A stretch of DNA of 20,249 nt. It comes from JAITWN01 sp034002745. GTDB taxonomy: Bacteria > Pseudomonadota > Gammaproteobacteria > SZUA-140. Both the position numbers and the translations under genes were made by a program. The notes beneath the pieces are model-generated. The model had not been told where the DNA came from and made no database searches. It was given only the letters and a program-made list of their open reading frames with translations. The stretch is taken from contig JAVEZY010000039.1 of NCBI GenBank assembly GCA_034002745.1, forward strand, positions 1 through 20,249. The letters are read 5' to 3'. Of this stretch, positions 1 through 7,272 are shown piece by piece. Numbering within the stretch: the stretch's first letter is position 1; each line of letters starts with the position of its first letter.

Positions 1-38
1 CCACGCATCCCCAAAAACGTTGTGTGCCAACCCTGCAT
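1..38 (-). CDS. tnpA: IS1071 transposase, first 12 codons (runs off the window)
   Basis: Reading leftward from the ATG at 38-36 gives MQGWHTTFLGMR, which I recognise as the N-terminus of the IS1071 TnpA (about 970 residues in the family). Only this start is inside the window. It fixes the orientation of the left IS1071: tnpA is transcribed away from the cargo. No obvious strong Shine-Dalgarno sequence is seen just upstream of the ATG. Confidence 0.75.
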   Translation of the reverse strand, partial: MQGWHTTFLGMR

Positions 39-74
39 CGTGAACCTCAAAAGTGGGAGGCCACCATACCCGTT

Positions 75-184
75 TACAAAGCGAACAGGAAAGTCAATGA
101 AATCAACGGTCTACCCAGACCACCCCCCGCGCCAGTGCTAGCTTTGCGTACCGTCACTTATTGCACTGAAAACGAGGAGACCCC
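75..184. repeat. IS1071 terminal inverted repeat (left copy, IRL)
   Basis: The ~110-bp repeat is inverted relative to 20127-20236. The first 38 bases inward from 184 match the right copy exactly. Differences then accumulate around the GCGCGG run (one inserted base and several substitutions), and a further matching stretch around GTTGATTTCATTGACTTTCC follows. The match stops at about base 107, beyond which the two flanks are unrelated, as expected for the two different ends of the element. Confidence 0.88.
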
Positions 185-1362
185 GGCAAGACCTGTCACG
201 GTTCTACGCCGGGATTCGTGCGGTCGATGGCGGGGTGGGCCGCTCGGCAATCGCGCCGGAGATTTTGCTGGCGCTGTGGTTGTACGCCACGCTCGACGGG
301 GTGGGCAGCGCGCGGGCGGTGTCACGGCTGCTCGAATCGCATGACGCCTACCGCTGGTTGTGTGGCGGTGTTCAGGTCAATCACCACACCCTTTCGGACT
401 TTCGCAAGGATCAGGGCGAAGGGCTGGACGAGTTGCTGAGTGTGAGCATCGCCAGCCTGATGGCGGCCGGGGTGGTCAAGCTCAAACAGGTGGCGCAGGA
501 CGGGATGCGGGTGCGGGCGAGCGCCGGGGCGGGCTCGTTTCGCCGCAAGGAGAAGCTCGAAGGCTACCTGGAGGCGGCGCGCGCGGCCGTGGCGCGGCTC
601 AAAGCCGAGGCGGAGGCGGACCCGGCGCAGGCCGAACGGGCGCGGGAAGCGGCCCGGCTACGGGCGGCGAAAGAGCGTGAAGCGCGTCTTGAGAAGGCGC
701 TGGCGCGGCTGCCCGAGATCGAAGCGATCAAGCAGCGGCAAGGCAAAAACCCCGACCAGGCGCGCGCGTCGATGACCGATGCCGAAGCGACGGTGATGAA
801 GATGGGCGACGGCGGCTTTCGGCCGGCGTACAACCCGCAACTGGCGAGCGACGCCGACTCGCTGGTGATCGTGGGGGTCGAGGTGGCCACCGTCGGCAGC
901 GACCAAGGGCAGATGGTGCCGATGATCGAGCAGGTCACCGCGCGCTGCGGTCAGCTGCCCGAAGCTTGGCTGGTCGATGGCGGCTACGTCGGGCACGAGC
1001 AGATCGAGCAGGCGAGCCAAAGCACCGTCGTTTATGGGCCGGTGCCGCAACCCAAGGACAAGGCGGTCGATCCGCACCAGGCGAAGGCCAGCGACAGCGA
1101 AGCGGTGGCGGCCTGGCGGCAGCGGATGGGCACGGACGAGGCCAAGGTCATTTACAAGCGGCGAGCGGCGACGGCCGAATGCGTCAATGCGCACAGCCGC
1201 AACCGCGGCCTGCAGCAGTTCCGGGTGCGGGGTCTGGCGAAGGTCAAGTGTGTGATGCTGATCTTTGCTTTGGCGCACAACCTGATGCGCATGGTCAGCC
1301 TCGCACCGGAATTGCTCGGGCTAGGGACAGGTGCGTCCGCAGTTCCCGGAATCGGGGTTTAA
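185..1362 (+). pseudogene. IS1182-type transposase, N-terminus removed at the IS1071 border
   Basis: A DDE transposase of the IS1182/IS4-like group with a DUF772-type N-terminal region. The frame is open from 187 immediately inside the IS1071 end, reading QDLSRFYAGIRAVDGG, before the first available start (GTG at 235), so the 5' end of the gene is missing. Counting from GTG 235, a helical N-terminal region (residues 1-80) is followed by the first catalytic Asp (D89, in QDGMRV), a long charged coiled-coil insert (about residues 105-165), the second Asp (D248, in VDGGY) and a Glu (E315, in AECVNAHS). About 390 residues remain against roughly 450 in full-length relatives. The C-terminus looks intact. 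Probably inactive because the N-terminus is lost. It may be what originally truncated the TonB gene on its right. Confidence 0.8.
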
Positions 1363-1493
1363 GGGGCGAAAAATGGGGAAAAAACGCCAAATGAACGGTC
1401 GATAGCGCTACAAATGATGCAAAAAACCTCTCGCGCCCAGCAAAACGGCGTCAACCTCGCTCGCGCGTCTAATCGGTCCTGCGAACGAAAGAT
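1363..1493. other. Non-coding right end of the IS1182-type element
   Basis: This 131-bp stretch lies between the transposase stop and the point where TonB-receptor coding sequence becomes recognisable (about 1497-1507 on the minus strand). It presumably holds the right terminus of the IS. Because the left terminus is gone, its inverted repeat cannot be matched, so the exact element boundary cannot be set. No gene is seen. Confidence 0.5.
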
Positions 1494-1742
1494 TCACAAA
1501 CTCTGAGTGATGCCGCTTGCGCGCATCGTGTCCTCGCCGATCGCGGTGACCGCGACGGCAACATCCTGCAGGCTCTGTTCGCGGCGTTGTGCGGTGACGA
1601 CGATGTCGCCTTGCGTATCGGACGGTTCAGCGGTGGCGTCAGCCTGGTTGGTCGCCGCCACCGCGGTGCCGGGCAGGCCAAGAGCGAGCAAGAGGGCGCC
1701 CATGCTGGGGCGACCGAGGAAATGATTTGCGATGAGCCTCAT
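1494..1742 (-). pseudogene. TonB-dependent receptor, 5' fragment (signal peptide and start of plug)
   Basis: Eighty-two codons remain of an outer-membrane TonB-dependent receptor that would normally be about 700-900 residues. Residues 1-30 are a Sec signal peptide with a likely cut after GTAVA. A TonB-box-like stretch follows (DIVVTAQRREQSLQDV), then the beginning of the plug (AVTAIGEDTMRASGI), typical of sphingomonad receptors. The frame stops at 1494 where IS1182-derived sequence begins. The start ATG at 1742 follows a GGGAG ribosome-binding site and lies 16 bp after the VOC gene stop, so the receptor was the last gene of the dehydrogenase operon. The fragment cannot form a barrel. Its first 40 codons also occur at 4511-4391, fused to the PQQ dehydrogenase. 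Confidence 0.85.
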
Positions 1743-4390
1743 TGTTTATCTCCCTGATTTATTTATTGTCTTCATGGACCAGCGCGATCATGGTCCCGTC
1801 GGGATCCTGACAAAGCACCATGTGCAGCGGCGGCGTTCCAAGGTCGGTGAGGGTCGAGCGCGTCCCGTCGAGAACGACGCCGCCCAGAGCGCGGATCTGG
1901 TTCGCCGCACGGTCGACGTCGTCGACCATCAACTCCAGATTCGACAGCCCCCGCCGAGCGGCCGGGCCCTCTCCCGGCGCGGCAGCCACCGGCGGGTCGA
2001 ATTGGACGAGCAGCAGGTTGGTCGCGCCCCAGCTTATCTGTTGCATCGACATTCGTGCGTCTGGATCCGCCGCCCCGGACGCCTTGGCGGCGGAATGGGG
2101 CATGTCGTATTTTTCGCCCAGCGTGAAACCGAGCGCACCATAGAAAAGCGCAGACTTGTCGATATCGCGAACCGACAGGCCGAACGGTCCAAGGCCCTTG
2201 ATCGGGAACGATGTCTTGCTGTCCGACGGGGGCGCCGCTTTGTCTGCTGCGAAGGCCGGACTTCCTGCGGCGGCCGCGCCGATCAACGCGCCGGCCCAGA
2301 TGAGGCATTCCCGTCGATCGCCGACGAAAGGTGACTGCGTCATGGCTTTGCTCCTTTCGAGCCGGTTACTTGCTTCGGATTTTTCTTCTGTTCGGCGTCG
2401 TACGCAGTCCAAGCCTCGTTCACGATGAAGGCGCGAATATCCTTCACCTCATTGGCTTTGAGATGCGGGAAGGCGGGCATGCCGCTCTGGATGAAGGCGC
2501 CTTTGACCACGATCGCATCAAGCGAGTTCAGCGAATTGCTGGATGCTTGACGAAGGTCGGGGATACCTGACCCTCGTTTTTCGGCACTGTGACCGTGACA
2601 CAGCCAGCAAGCTTGTTGCGTAAAGACTCGTTCGCCCCGTTTGGCGTCGGCGTCGGGTTGCCGTGGCAAGGAGGGACGGGGGAACGGTGCAACAGGCGAG
2701 GGAGCGATGGTCCCCGTCCCCCCTAACTTGAAGGCCAAGAGTCGCGACGGCGACTTTTCCAGCGGATTTCGCACCAGGCGTTGATAGGTATTGGCCGCTG
2801 TGGTCGCCGTGCCGTCCCCCACCGGAACCAGAACAAACTGCTCTCCATCGACATCGACCGTGATCGGTGGCGCAAGAATGGAGCCGTGAACATTGAAGCT
2901 CCAGAGCAATTTTCCGGTTTCGGCGGCATAAGCGTTGAAAGTGCCGTCAACCGTGCCCTGGAATACAAGATTTCCTTCGGTGGACAGCACGCCGCCGTTC
3001 ATCGGCAGCAAGTGATCGACGTGCCAGCGCTCTTTCTGGGCAATCGGATCCCAGGCGATCAGCTGGCCCTTGGTCCGATACTCCTCTCCGGCGCGGGTCC
3101 CGTAATAGATATCGCCGTCGCCCGAACTCATGTTCCCCACTGCGGGATCAATTTTCGTCGGCCAGATGAAGGATGGAATAAAGACAAGCTTCAGTGACGG
3201 GTTATAGGCCATCGCCGTAAAGGAGCGCGCGCCCATCCAACCCGGTTGATTTATATAGGTTTTTTCCGGATTATCCCAATATTTCATTTCGGGACGCATG
3301 ATCATTCGGCCGGTTTTCGGATCGACATGGTCGGCCCAGTTGTTCGGGATATATTTCTCAGCAGAGATGAATTTCCCGCTCTTCGCATCGATGACGTAAA
3401 AGAAGCCGTTTTTTGCTGCCTGGATTAGGACGCGTCGGCTCTGGCCCTTGATCTCAAGATCGACCGGCGTCAGAGTGCCCATCGCATCGCCGTCGAAGCC
3501 GTCCTCACCCGTCTCCTTGTAATGCCAGACATATTTGCCCGTCCTGGCGTCCAAAGCGAGAATCGAGTTGCTGAAAAGTTCGTCGCCGGCATCCGGAAGC
3601 CGTGCGCGCGGGTCGAGCGGCGACGGATTGCCGATTCCGATATAAAGCAGCCCTAGCTCTTCGTCATACGTCATCGATTCCCAGGGCGCCGCCCCACCGA
3701 CACCCTTTTTCCAATACTCCTTGCCCCAGGTCGTCGAGGCCATCTTCATCGCGTCGTTCTCGAAGCCTTTGCTTGGATCCCCCGGGGTGGTGTAGAAGCG
3801 CCAAACATGACGTCCGGTGGCGGCATCGAAAGCGTCGATAGAAGTCCGCTGGGTGCCAAATTCTCCGTTGGAATTACCGATGAACACCATGCCCCCGCCA
3901 ATGCGCGGCGCGGCAACATTTCCGTAGTCCTTGGTCGGATCGCATATTTGGGCTTCCCAGCTCTGCTTGCCGGTCTTGAGGTTCACTGCGAACAGGCGGC
4001 AGTCGCCAGAGGGAATGAAGGCATTGGTTTCGTCGATCGCCAATCCGCGGTTCACGCGGGTCGCCCATAGTGAAACGAGACTATAGTTCGTACGGTCGGG
4101 CACCTCGGGTTCGAACAGCCACGCTAATTTCCCTGTGCGGACGTCGTTTGCGACAATTCGGCCACCGGGCGCCCCTTGAAAAACCAGTCCGTCCCGGACC
4201 AGTGGCGACCCCACGAGACCCTCGACCACCGGCAGGTCGGCCACCCAAGCCAAACCTAGCTTGTTCACATTCGTGTCGTTGATACGGTCGAGTTGGCTAA
4301 ACTGGAATTGCGAGTGATTTCCGCCCGCGATCACCCATTCGGACGCCGTTTTGTCGCGATCATTTTGCCACATGACATAACCGATCGCCA
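1622..4390. repeat. Tandem direct duplication, left unit (2769 bp)
   Basis: Every position compared in 1622-4390 equals the position 2769 bases further right. The unit contains the 5' end of the TonB receptor, the whole VOC gene and all but the first 18 codons of the PQQ dehydrogenase. Its left boundary sits inside the native TonB sequence (continuous to 1494). Its right boundary abuts the next unit at 4390/4391 with a blunt join: GATCGCCA from the dehydrogenase, then ACGGTTC from the TonB gene. There is no shared microhomology and no IS at the joint. The apparent identity implies a recent event. Confidence 0.93.
1759..2343 (-). CDS. Exported VOC-fold (glyoxalase/bleomycin-resistance-like) protein, copy 1
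   Basis: A 194-residue protein of the vicinal-oxygen-chelate fold with an export signal. Residues 1-33 hold a twin-arginine-like motif (GDRRECLIW, R10-R11), a hydrophobic stretch and a likely AFA|AD cleavage site, so the mature protein is probably periplasmic, with Tat export more likely than Sec. Residues 45-190 carry the VOC repeats (GPFGLSVRDIDKSALFY; later LELMVDDVDRA; last DPDGTMIALVHE). The usual metal ligands look absent: Phe where strand 1 normally has His, and Ala in place of Glu in the final DPDG motif. A glyoxalase or dioxygenase reaction is therefore doubtful. The start at 2343 has a good AAAGGAG site, and its ATG overlaps the dehydrogenase stop by 4 nt (ATGA), indicating translational coupling. 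Identical to the protein at 4528-5112. Function unknown; perhaps an accessory of the dehydrogenase. Confidence 0.82.
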   Translation of the reverse strand: MTQSPFVGDRRECLIWAGALIGAAAAGSPAFAADKAAPPSDSKTSFPIKGLGPFGLSVRDIDKSALFYGALGFTLGEKYDMPHSAAKASGAADPDARMSMQQISWGATNLLLVQFDPPVAAAPGEGPAARRGLSNLELMVDDVDRAANQIRALGGVVLDGTRSTLTDLGTPPLHMVLCQDPDGTMIALVHEDNK

Positions 4391-4511
4391 ACGGTTCAGC
4401 GGTGGCGTCAGCCTGGTTGGTCGCCGCCACCGCGGTGCCGGGCAGGCCAAGAGCGAGCAAGAGGGCGCCCATGCTGGGGCGACCGAGGAAATGATTTGCG
4501 ATGAGCCTCAT
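2340..4511 (-). CDS. Chimeric quinohaemoprotein alcohol dehydrogenase with a TonB-receptor signal peptide
   Basis: A 723-residue fusion made by the tandem duplication. Residues 1-40 are the signal peptide and first mature residues of the TonB receptor (identical to the start at 1742). Residue 41 is encoded across the joint, and from 42 (AIGYVMWQ) onward the protein equals the native dehydrogenase at 5109-7211 from its residue 19. The frame is kept, so the complete PQQ propeller and C-terminal haem c domain are present. The native N-terminus, which looks like an uncleaved signal-anchor or poorly defined signal, is replaced by a clear cleavable Sec signal (GTAVA|AT). Expression would use the receptor's own GGGAG ribosome-binding site, 16 bp after the VOC gene stop. 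Whether this copy is active is not visible from sequence, but nothing catalytic is lost. Confidence 0.88.
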   Translation of the reverse strand: MRLIANHFLGRPSMGALLLALGLPGTAVAATNQADATAEPLAIGYVMWQNDRDKTASEWVIAGGNHSQFQFSQLDRINDTNVNKLGLAWVADLPVVEGLVGSPLVRDGLVFQGAPGGRIVANDVRTGKLAWLFEPEVPDRTNYSLVSLWATRVNRGLAIDETNAFIPSGDCRLFAVNLKTGKQSWEAQICDPTKDYGNVAAPRIGGGMVFIGNSNGEFGTQRTSIDAFDAATGRHVWRFYTTPGDPSKGFENDAMKMASTTWGKEYWKKGVGGAAPWESMTYDEELGLLYIGIGNPSPLDPRARLPDAGDELFSNSILALDARTGKYVWHYKETGEDGFDGDAMGTLTPVDLEIKGQSRRVLIQAAKNGFFYVIDAKSGKFISAEKYIPNNWADHVDPKTGRMIMRPEMKYWDNPEKTYINQPGWMGARSFTAMAYNPSLKLVFIPSFIWPTKIDPAVGNMSSGDGDIYYGTRAGEEYRTKGQLIAWDPIAQKERWHVDHLLPMNGGVLSTEGNLVFQGTVDGTFNAYAAETGKLLWSFNVHGSILAPPITVDVDGEQFVLVPVGDGTATTAANTYQRLVRNPLEKSPSRLLAFKLGGTGTIAPSPVAPFPRPSLPRQPDADAKRGERVFTQQACWLCHGHSAEKRGSGIPDLRQASSNSLNSLDAIVVKGAFIQSGMPAFPHLKANEVKDIRAFIVNEAWTAYDAEQKKNPKQVTGSKGAKP

Positions 4512-7159
4512 TGTTTATCTCCCTGATTTATTTATTGTCTTCATGGACCAGCGCGATCATGGTCCCGTCGGGATCCTGACAAAGCACCATGTGCAGCGGC
4601 GGCGTTCCAAGGTCGGTGAGGGTCGAGCGCGTCCCGTCGAGAACGACGCCGCCCAGAGCGCGGATCTGGTTCGCCGCACGGTCGACGTCGTCGACCATCA
4701 ACTCCAGATTCGACAGCCCCCGCCGAGCGGCCGGGCCCTCTCCCGGCGCGGCAGCCACCGGCGGGTCGAATTGGACGAGCAGCAGGTTGGTCGCGCCCCA
4801 GCTTATCTGTTGCATCGACATTCGTGCGTCTGGATCCGCCGCCCCGGACGCCTTGGCGGCGGAATGGGGCATGTCGTATTTTTCGCCCAGCGTGAAACCG
4901 AGCGCACCATAGAAAAGCGCAGACTTGTCGATATCGCGAACCGACAGGCCGAACGGTCCAAGGCCCTTGATCGGGAACGATGTCTTGCTGTCCGACGGGG
5001 GCGCCGCTTTGTCTGCTGCGAAGGCCGGACTTCCTGCGGCGGCCGCGCCGATCAACGCGCCGGCCCAGATGAGGCATTCCCGTCGATCGCCGACGAAAGG
5101 TGACTGCGTCATGGCTTTGCTCCTTTCGAGCCGGTTACTTGCTTCGGATTTTTCTTCTGTTCGGCGTCGTACGCAGTCCAAGCCTCGTTCACGATGAAGG
5201 CGCGAATATCCTTCACCTCATTGGCTTTGAGATGCGGGAAGGCGGGCATGCCGCTCTGGATGAAGGCGCCTTTGACCACGATCGCATCAAGCGAGTTCAG
5301 CGAATTGCTGGATGCTTGACGAAGGTCGGGGATACCTGACCCTCGTTTTTCGGCACTGTGACCGTGACACAGCCAGCAAGCTTGTTGCGTAAAGACTCGT
5401 TCGCCCCGTTTGGCGTCGGCGTCGGGTTGCCGTGGCAAGGAGGGACGGGGGAACGGTGCAACAGGCGAGGGAGCGATGGTCCCCGTCCCCCCTAACTTGA
5501 AGGCCAAGAGTCGCGACGGCGACTTTTCCAGCGGATTTCGCACCAGGCGTTGATAGGTATTGGCCGCTGTGGTCGCCGTGCCGTCCCCCACCGGAACCAG
5601 AACAAACTGCTCTCCATCGACATCGACCGTGATCGGTGGCGCAAGAATGGAGCCGTGAACATTGAAGCTCCAGAGCAATTTTCCGGTTTCGGCGGCATAA
5701 GCGTTGAAAGTGCCGTCAACCGTGCCCTGGAATACAAGATTTCCTTCGGTGGACAGCACGCCGCCGTTCATCGGCAGCAAGTGATCGACGTGCCAGCGCT
5801 CTTTCTGGGCAATCGGATCCCAGGCGATCAGCTGGCCCTTGGTCCGATACTCCTCTCCGGCGCGGGTCCCGTAATAGATATCGCCGTCGCCCGAACTCAT
5901 GTTCCCCACTGCGGGATCAATTTTCGTCGGCCAGATGAAGGATGGAATAAAGACAAGCTTCAGTGACGGGTTATAGGCCATCGCCGTAAAGGAGCGCGCG
6001 CCCATCCAACCCGGTTGATTTATATAGGTTTTTTCCGGATTATCCCAATATTTCATTTCGGGACGCATGATCATTCGGCCGGTTTTCGGATCGACATGGT
6101 CGGCCCAGTTGTTCGGGATATATTTCTCAGCAGAGATGAATTTCCCGCTCTTCGCATCGATGACGTAAAAGAAGCCGTTTTTTGCTGCCTGGATTAGGAC
6201 GCGTCGGCTCTGGCCCTTGATCTCAAGATCGACCGGCGTCAGAGTGCCCATCGCATCGCCGTCGAAGCCGTCCTCACCCGTCTCCTTGTAATGCCAGACA
6301 TATTTGCCCGTCCTGGCGTCCAAAGCGAGAATCGAGTTGCTGAAAAGTTCGTCGCCGGCATCCGGAAGCCGTGCGCGCGGGTCGAGCGGCGACGGATTGC
6401 CGATTCCGATATAAAGCAGCCCTAGCTCTTCGTCATACGTCATCGATTCCCAGGGCGCCGCCCCACCGACACCCTTTTTCCAATACTCCTTGCCCCAGGT
6501 CGTCGAGGCCATCTTCATCGCGTCGTTCTCGAAGCCTTTGCTTGGATCCCCCGGGGTGGTGTAGAAGCGCCAAACATGACGTCCGGTGGCGGCATCGAAA
6601 GCGTCGATAGAAGTCCGCTGGGTGCCAAATTCTCCGTTGGAATTACCGATGAACACCATGCCCCCGCCAATGCGCGGCGCGGCAACATTTCCGTAGTCCT
6701 TGGTCGGATCGCATATTTGGGCTTCCCAGCTCTGCTTGCCGGTCTTGAGGTTCACTGCGAACAGGCGGCAGTCGCCAGAGGGAATGAAGGCATTGGTTTC
6801 GTCGATCGCCAATCCGCGGTTCACGCGGGTCGCCCATAGTGAAACGAGACTATAGTTCGTACGGTCGGGCACCTCGGGTTCGAACAGCCACGCTAATTTC
6901 CCTGTGCGGACGTCGTTTGCGACAATTCGGCCACCGGGCGCCCCTTGAAAAACCAGTCCGTCCCGGACCAGTGGCGACCCCACGAGACCCTCGACCACCG
7001 GCAGGTCGGCCACCCAAGCCAAACCTAGCTTGTTCACATTCGTGTCGTTGATACGGTCGAGTTGGCTAAACTGGAATTGCGAGTGATTTCCGCCCGCGAT
7101 CACCCATTCGGACGCCGTTTTGTCGCGATCATTTTGCCACATGACATAACCGATCGCCA
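4391..7159. repeat. Tandem direct duplication, right unit (2769 bp)
   Basis: Second copy of the unit, in the same orientation. Beyond 7159 the sequence continues into the native 5' end of the PQQ dehydrogenase, whereas the left unit at the equivalent point (4390) passes into TonB sequence. The ancestral single-copy order on the minus strand was therefore PQQ dehydrogenase, VOC protein, TonB receptor. The arrangement can expand or collapse by homologous recombination between the units. Confidence 0.93.
4528..5112 (-). CDS. Exported VOC-fold protein, copy 2
   Basis: This 194-residue product is the same as that of 1759-2343, including the twin-arginine signal and the missing metal ligands. It follows the native dehydrogenase with the same 4-nt ATGA overlap and the same AAAGGAG site, and its stop lies 16 bp before the start of the chimeric dehydrogenase at 4511. 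In the ancestral locus this gene linked the dehydrogenase to the TonB receptor; that role now falls to copy 1. Two copies would raise the dose of this protein along with the dehydrogenase. Confidence 0.82.
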   Translation of the reverse strand: MTQSPFVGDRRECLIWAGALIGAAAAGSPAFAADKAAPPSDSKTSFPIKGLGPFGLSVRDIDKSALFYGALGFTLGEKYDMPHSAAKASGAADPDARMSMQQISWGATNLLLVQFDPPVAAAPGEGPAARRGLSNLELMVDDVDRAANQIRALGGVVLDGTRSTLTDLGTPPLHMVLCQDPDGTMIALVHEDNK

Positions 7160-7211
7160 TTGCGCCGGACAGGCCGAGCGCCAATAGCGTCTTCCTCCCA
7201 ATTGACCGCAT
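5109..7211 (-). CDS. PQQ-dependent quinohaemoprotein alcohol dehydrogenase (native copy)
   Basis: A 700-residue periplasmic type II alcohol dehydrogenase: an eight-bladed PQQ propeller (about residues 35-585) followed by a cytochrome c domain (about 600-690). Such enzymes oxidise alcohols to aldehydes and pass electrons from PQQ through haem c to the respiratory chain. Expected calcium/PQQ residues are visible: E194 (SNGEFG), N272 (GIGNPSP) and the catalytic base D317 (GEDGFD), with spacing close to methanol dehydrogenase. The haem site is CWLCH (C612-H616), with M655 (SGMPAF) the likely sixth ligand. The adjacent Cys-Cys pair normally just before VNRGLA is absent (W126-A127); C148 and C167 remain as possible partners. 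Residues 1-26 form a short hydrophobic signal or anchor. The ATG at 7211 has a strong AGGAGG site and follows the aldehyde dehydrogenase gene by 61 bp. Substrate unknown; glycols, polyethers and aliphatic alcohols are all possible. Confidence 0.9.
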   Translation of the reverse strand: MRSIGRKTLLALGLSGAMAIGYVMWQNDRDKTASEWVIAGGNHSQFQFSQLDRINDTNVNKLGLAWVADLPVVEGLVGSPLVRDGLVFQGAPGGRIVANDVRTGKLAWLFEPEVPDRTNYSLVSLWATRVNRGLAIDETNAFIPSGDCRLFAVNLKTGKQSWEAQICDPTKDYGNVAAPRIGGGMVFIGNSNGEFGTQRTSIDAFDAATGRHVWRFYTTPGDPSKGFENDAMKMASTTWGKEYWKKGVGGAAPWESMTYDEELGLLYIGIGNPSPLDPRARLPDAGDELFSNSILALDARTGKYVWHYKETGEDGFDGDAMGTLTPVDLEIKGQSRRVLIQAAKNGFFYVIDAKSGKFISAEKYIPNNWADHVDPKTGRMIMRPEMKYWDNPEKTYINQPGWMGARSFTAMAYNPSLKLVFIPSFIWPTKIDPAVGNMSSGDGDIYYGTRAGEEYRTKGQLIAWDPIAQKERWHVDHLLPMNGGVLSTEGNLVFQGTVDGTFNAYAAETGKLLWSFNVHGSILAPPITVDVDGEQFVLVPVGDGTATTAANTYQRLVRNPLEKSPSRLLAFKLGGTGTIAPSPVAPFPRPSLPRQPDADAKRGERVFTQQACWLCHGHSAEKRGSGIPDLRQASSNSLNSLDAIVVKGAFIQSGMPAFPHLKANEVKDIRAFIVNEAWTAYDAEQKKNPKQVTGSKGAKP

Positions 7212-7272
7212 CTCCGTCCCTCCTCTAAATTCCTGCCATCACGCCTCGGCCGGTCGTCAGTCGTGAATTTCC

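Larger units (their letters stand above)
1..184 (-). mobile_element. IS1071 (Tn3 family), left copy, tnpA-proximal end only
   Basis: The element's outer end is the CCCC at 181-184. Read on the minus strand from 184 it starts GGGGTCTCCTCGTTTTCAG and continues for about 107 bases that also occur, with a few differences, at the right border of the window. This is the long (~110 bp) terminal inverted repeat I recognise from IS1071, the Tn3-family element that often flanks xenobiotic-degradation genes. After the repeat comes the start of the transposase gene, so this is the tnpA-proximal end and the rest of the element lies left of the window. The adjoining sequence from 185 is the interior of a transposase of another family, so this copy inserted into, or recombined with, that element. 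Confidence 0.9.

Noticed and set aside
658..1278. Minus-strand ORFs inside the IS1182-type transposase and other long frames opposite real genes
   Set aside because: They mirror high-GC coding sequence on the other strand and show no domain, signal or ribosome-binding site.
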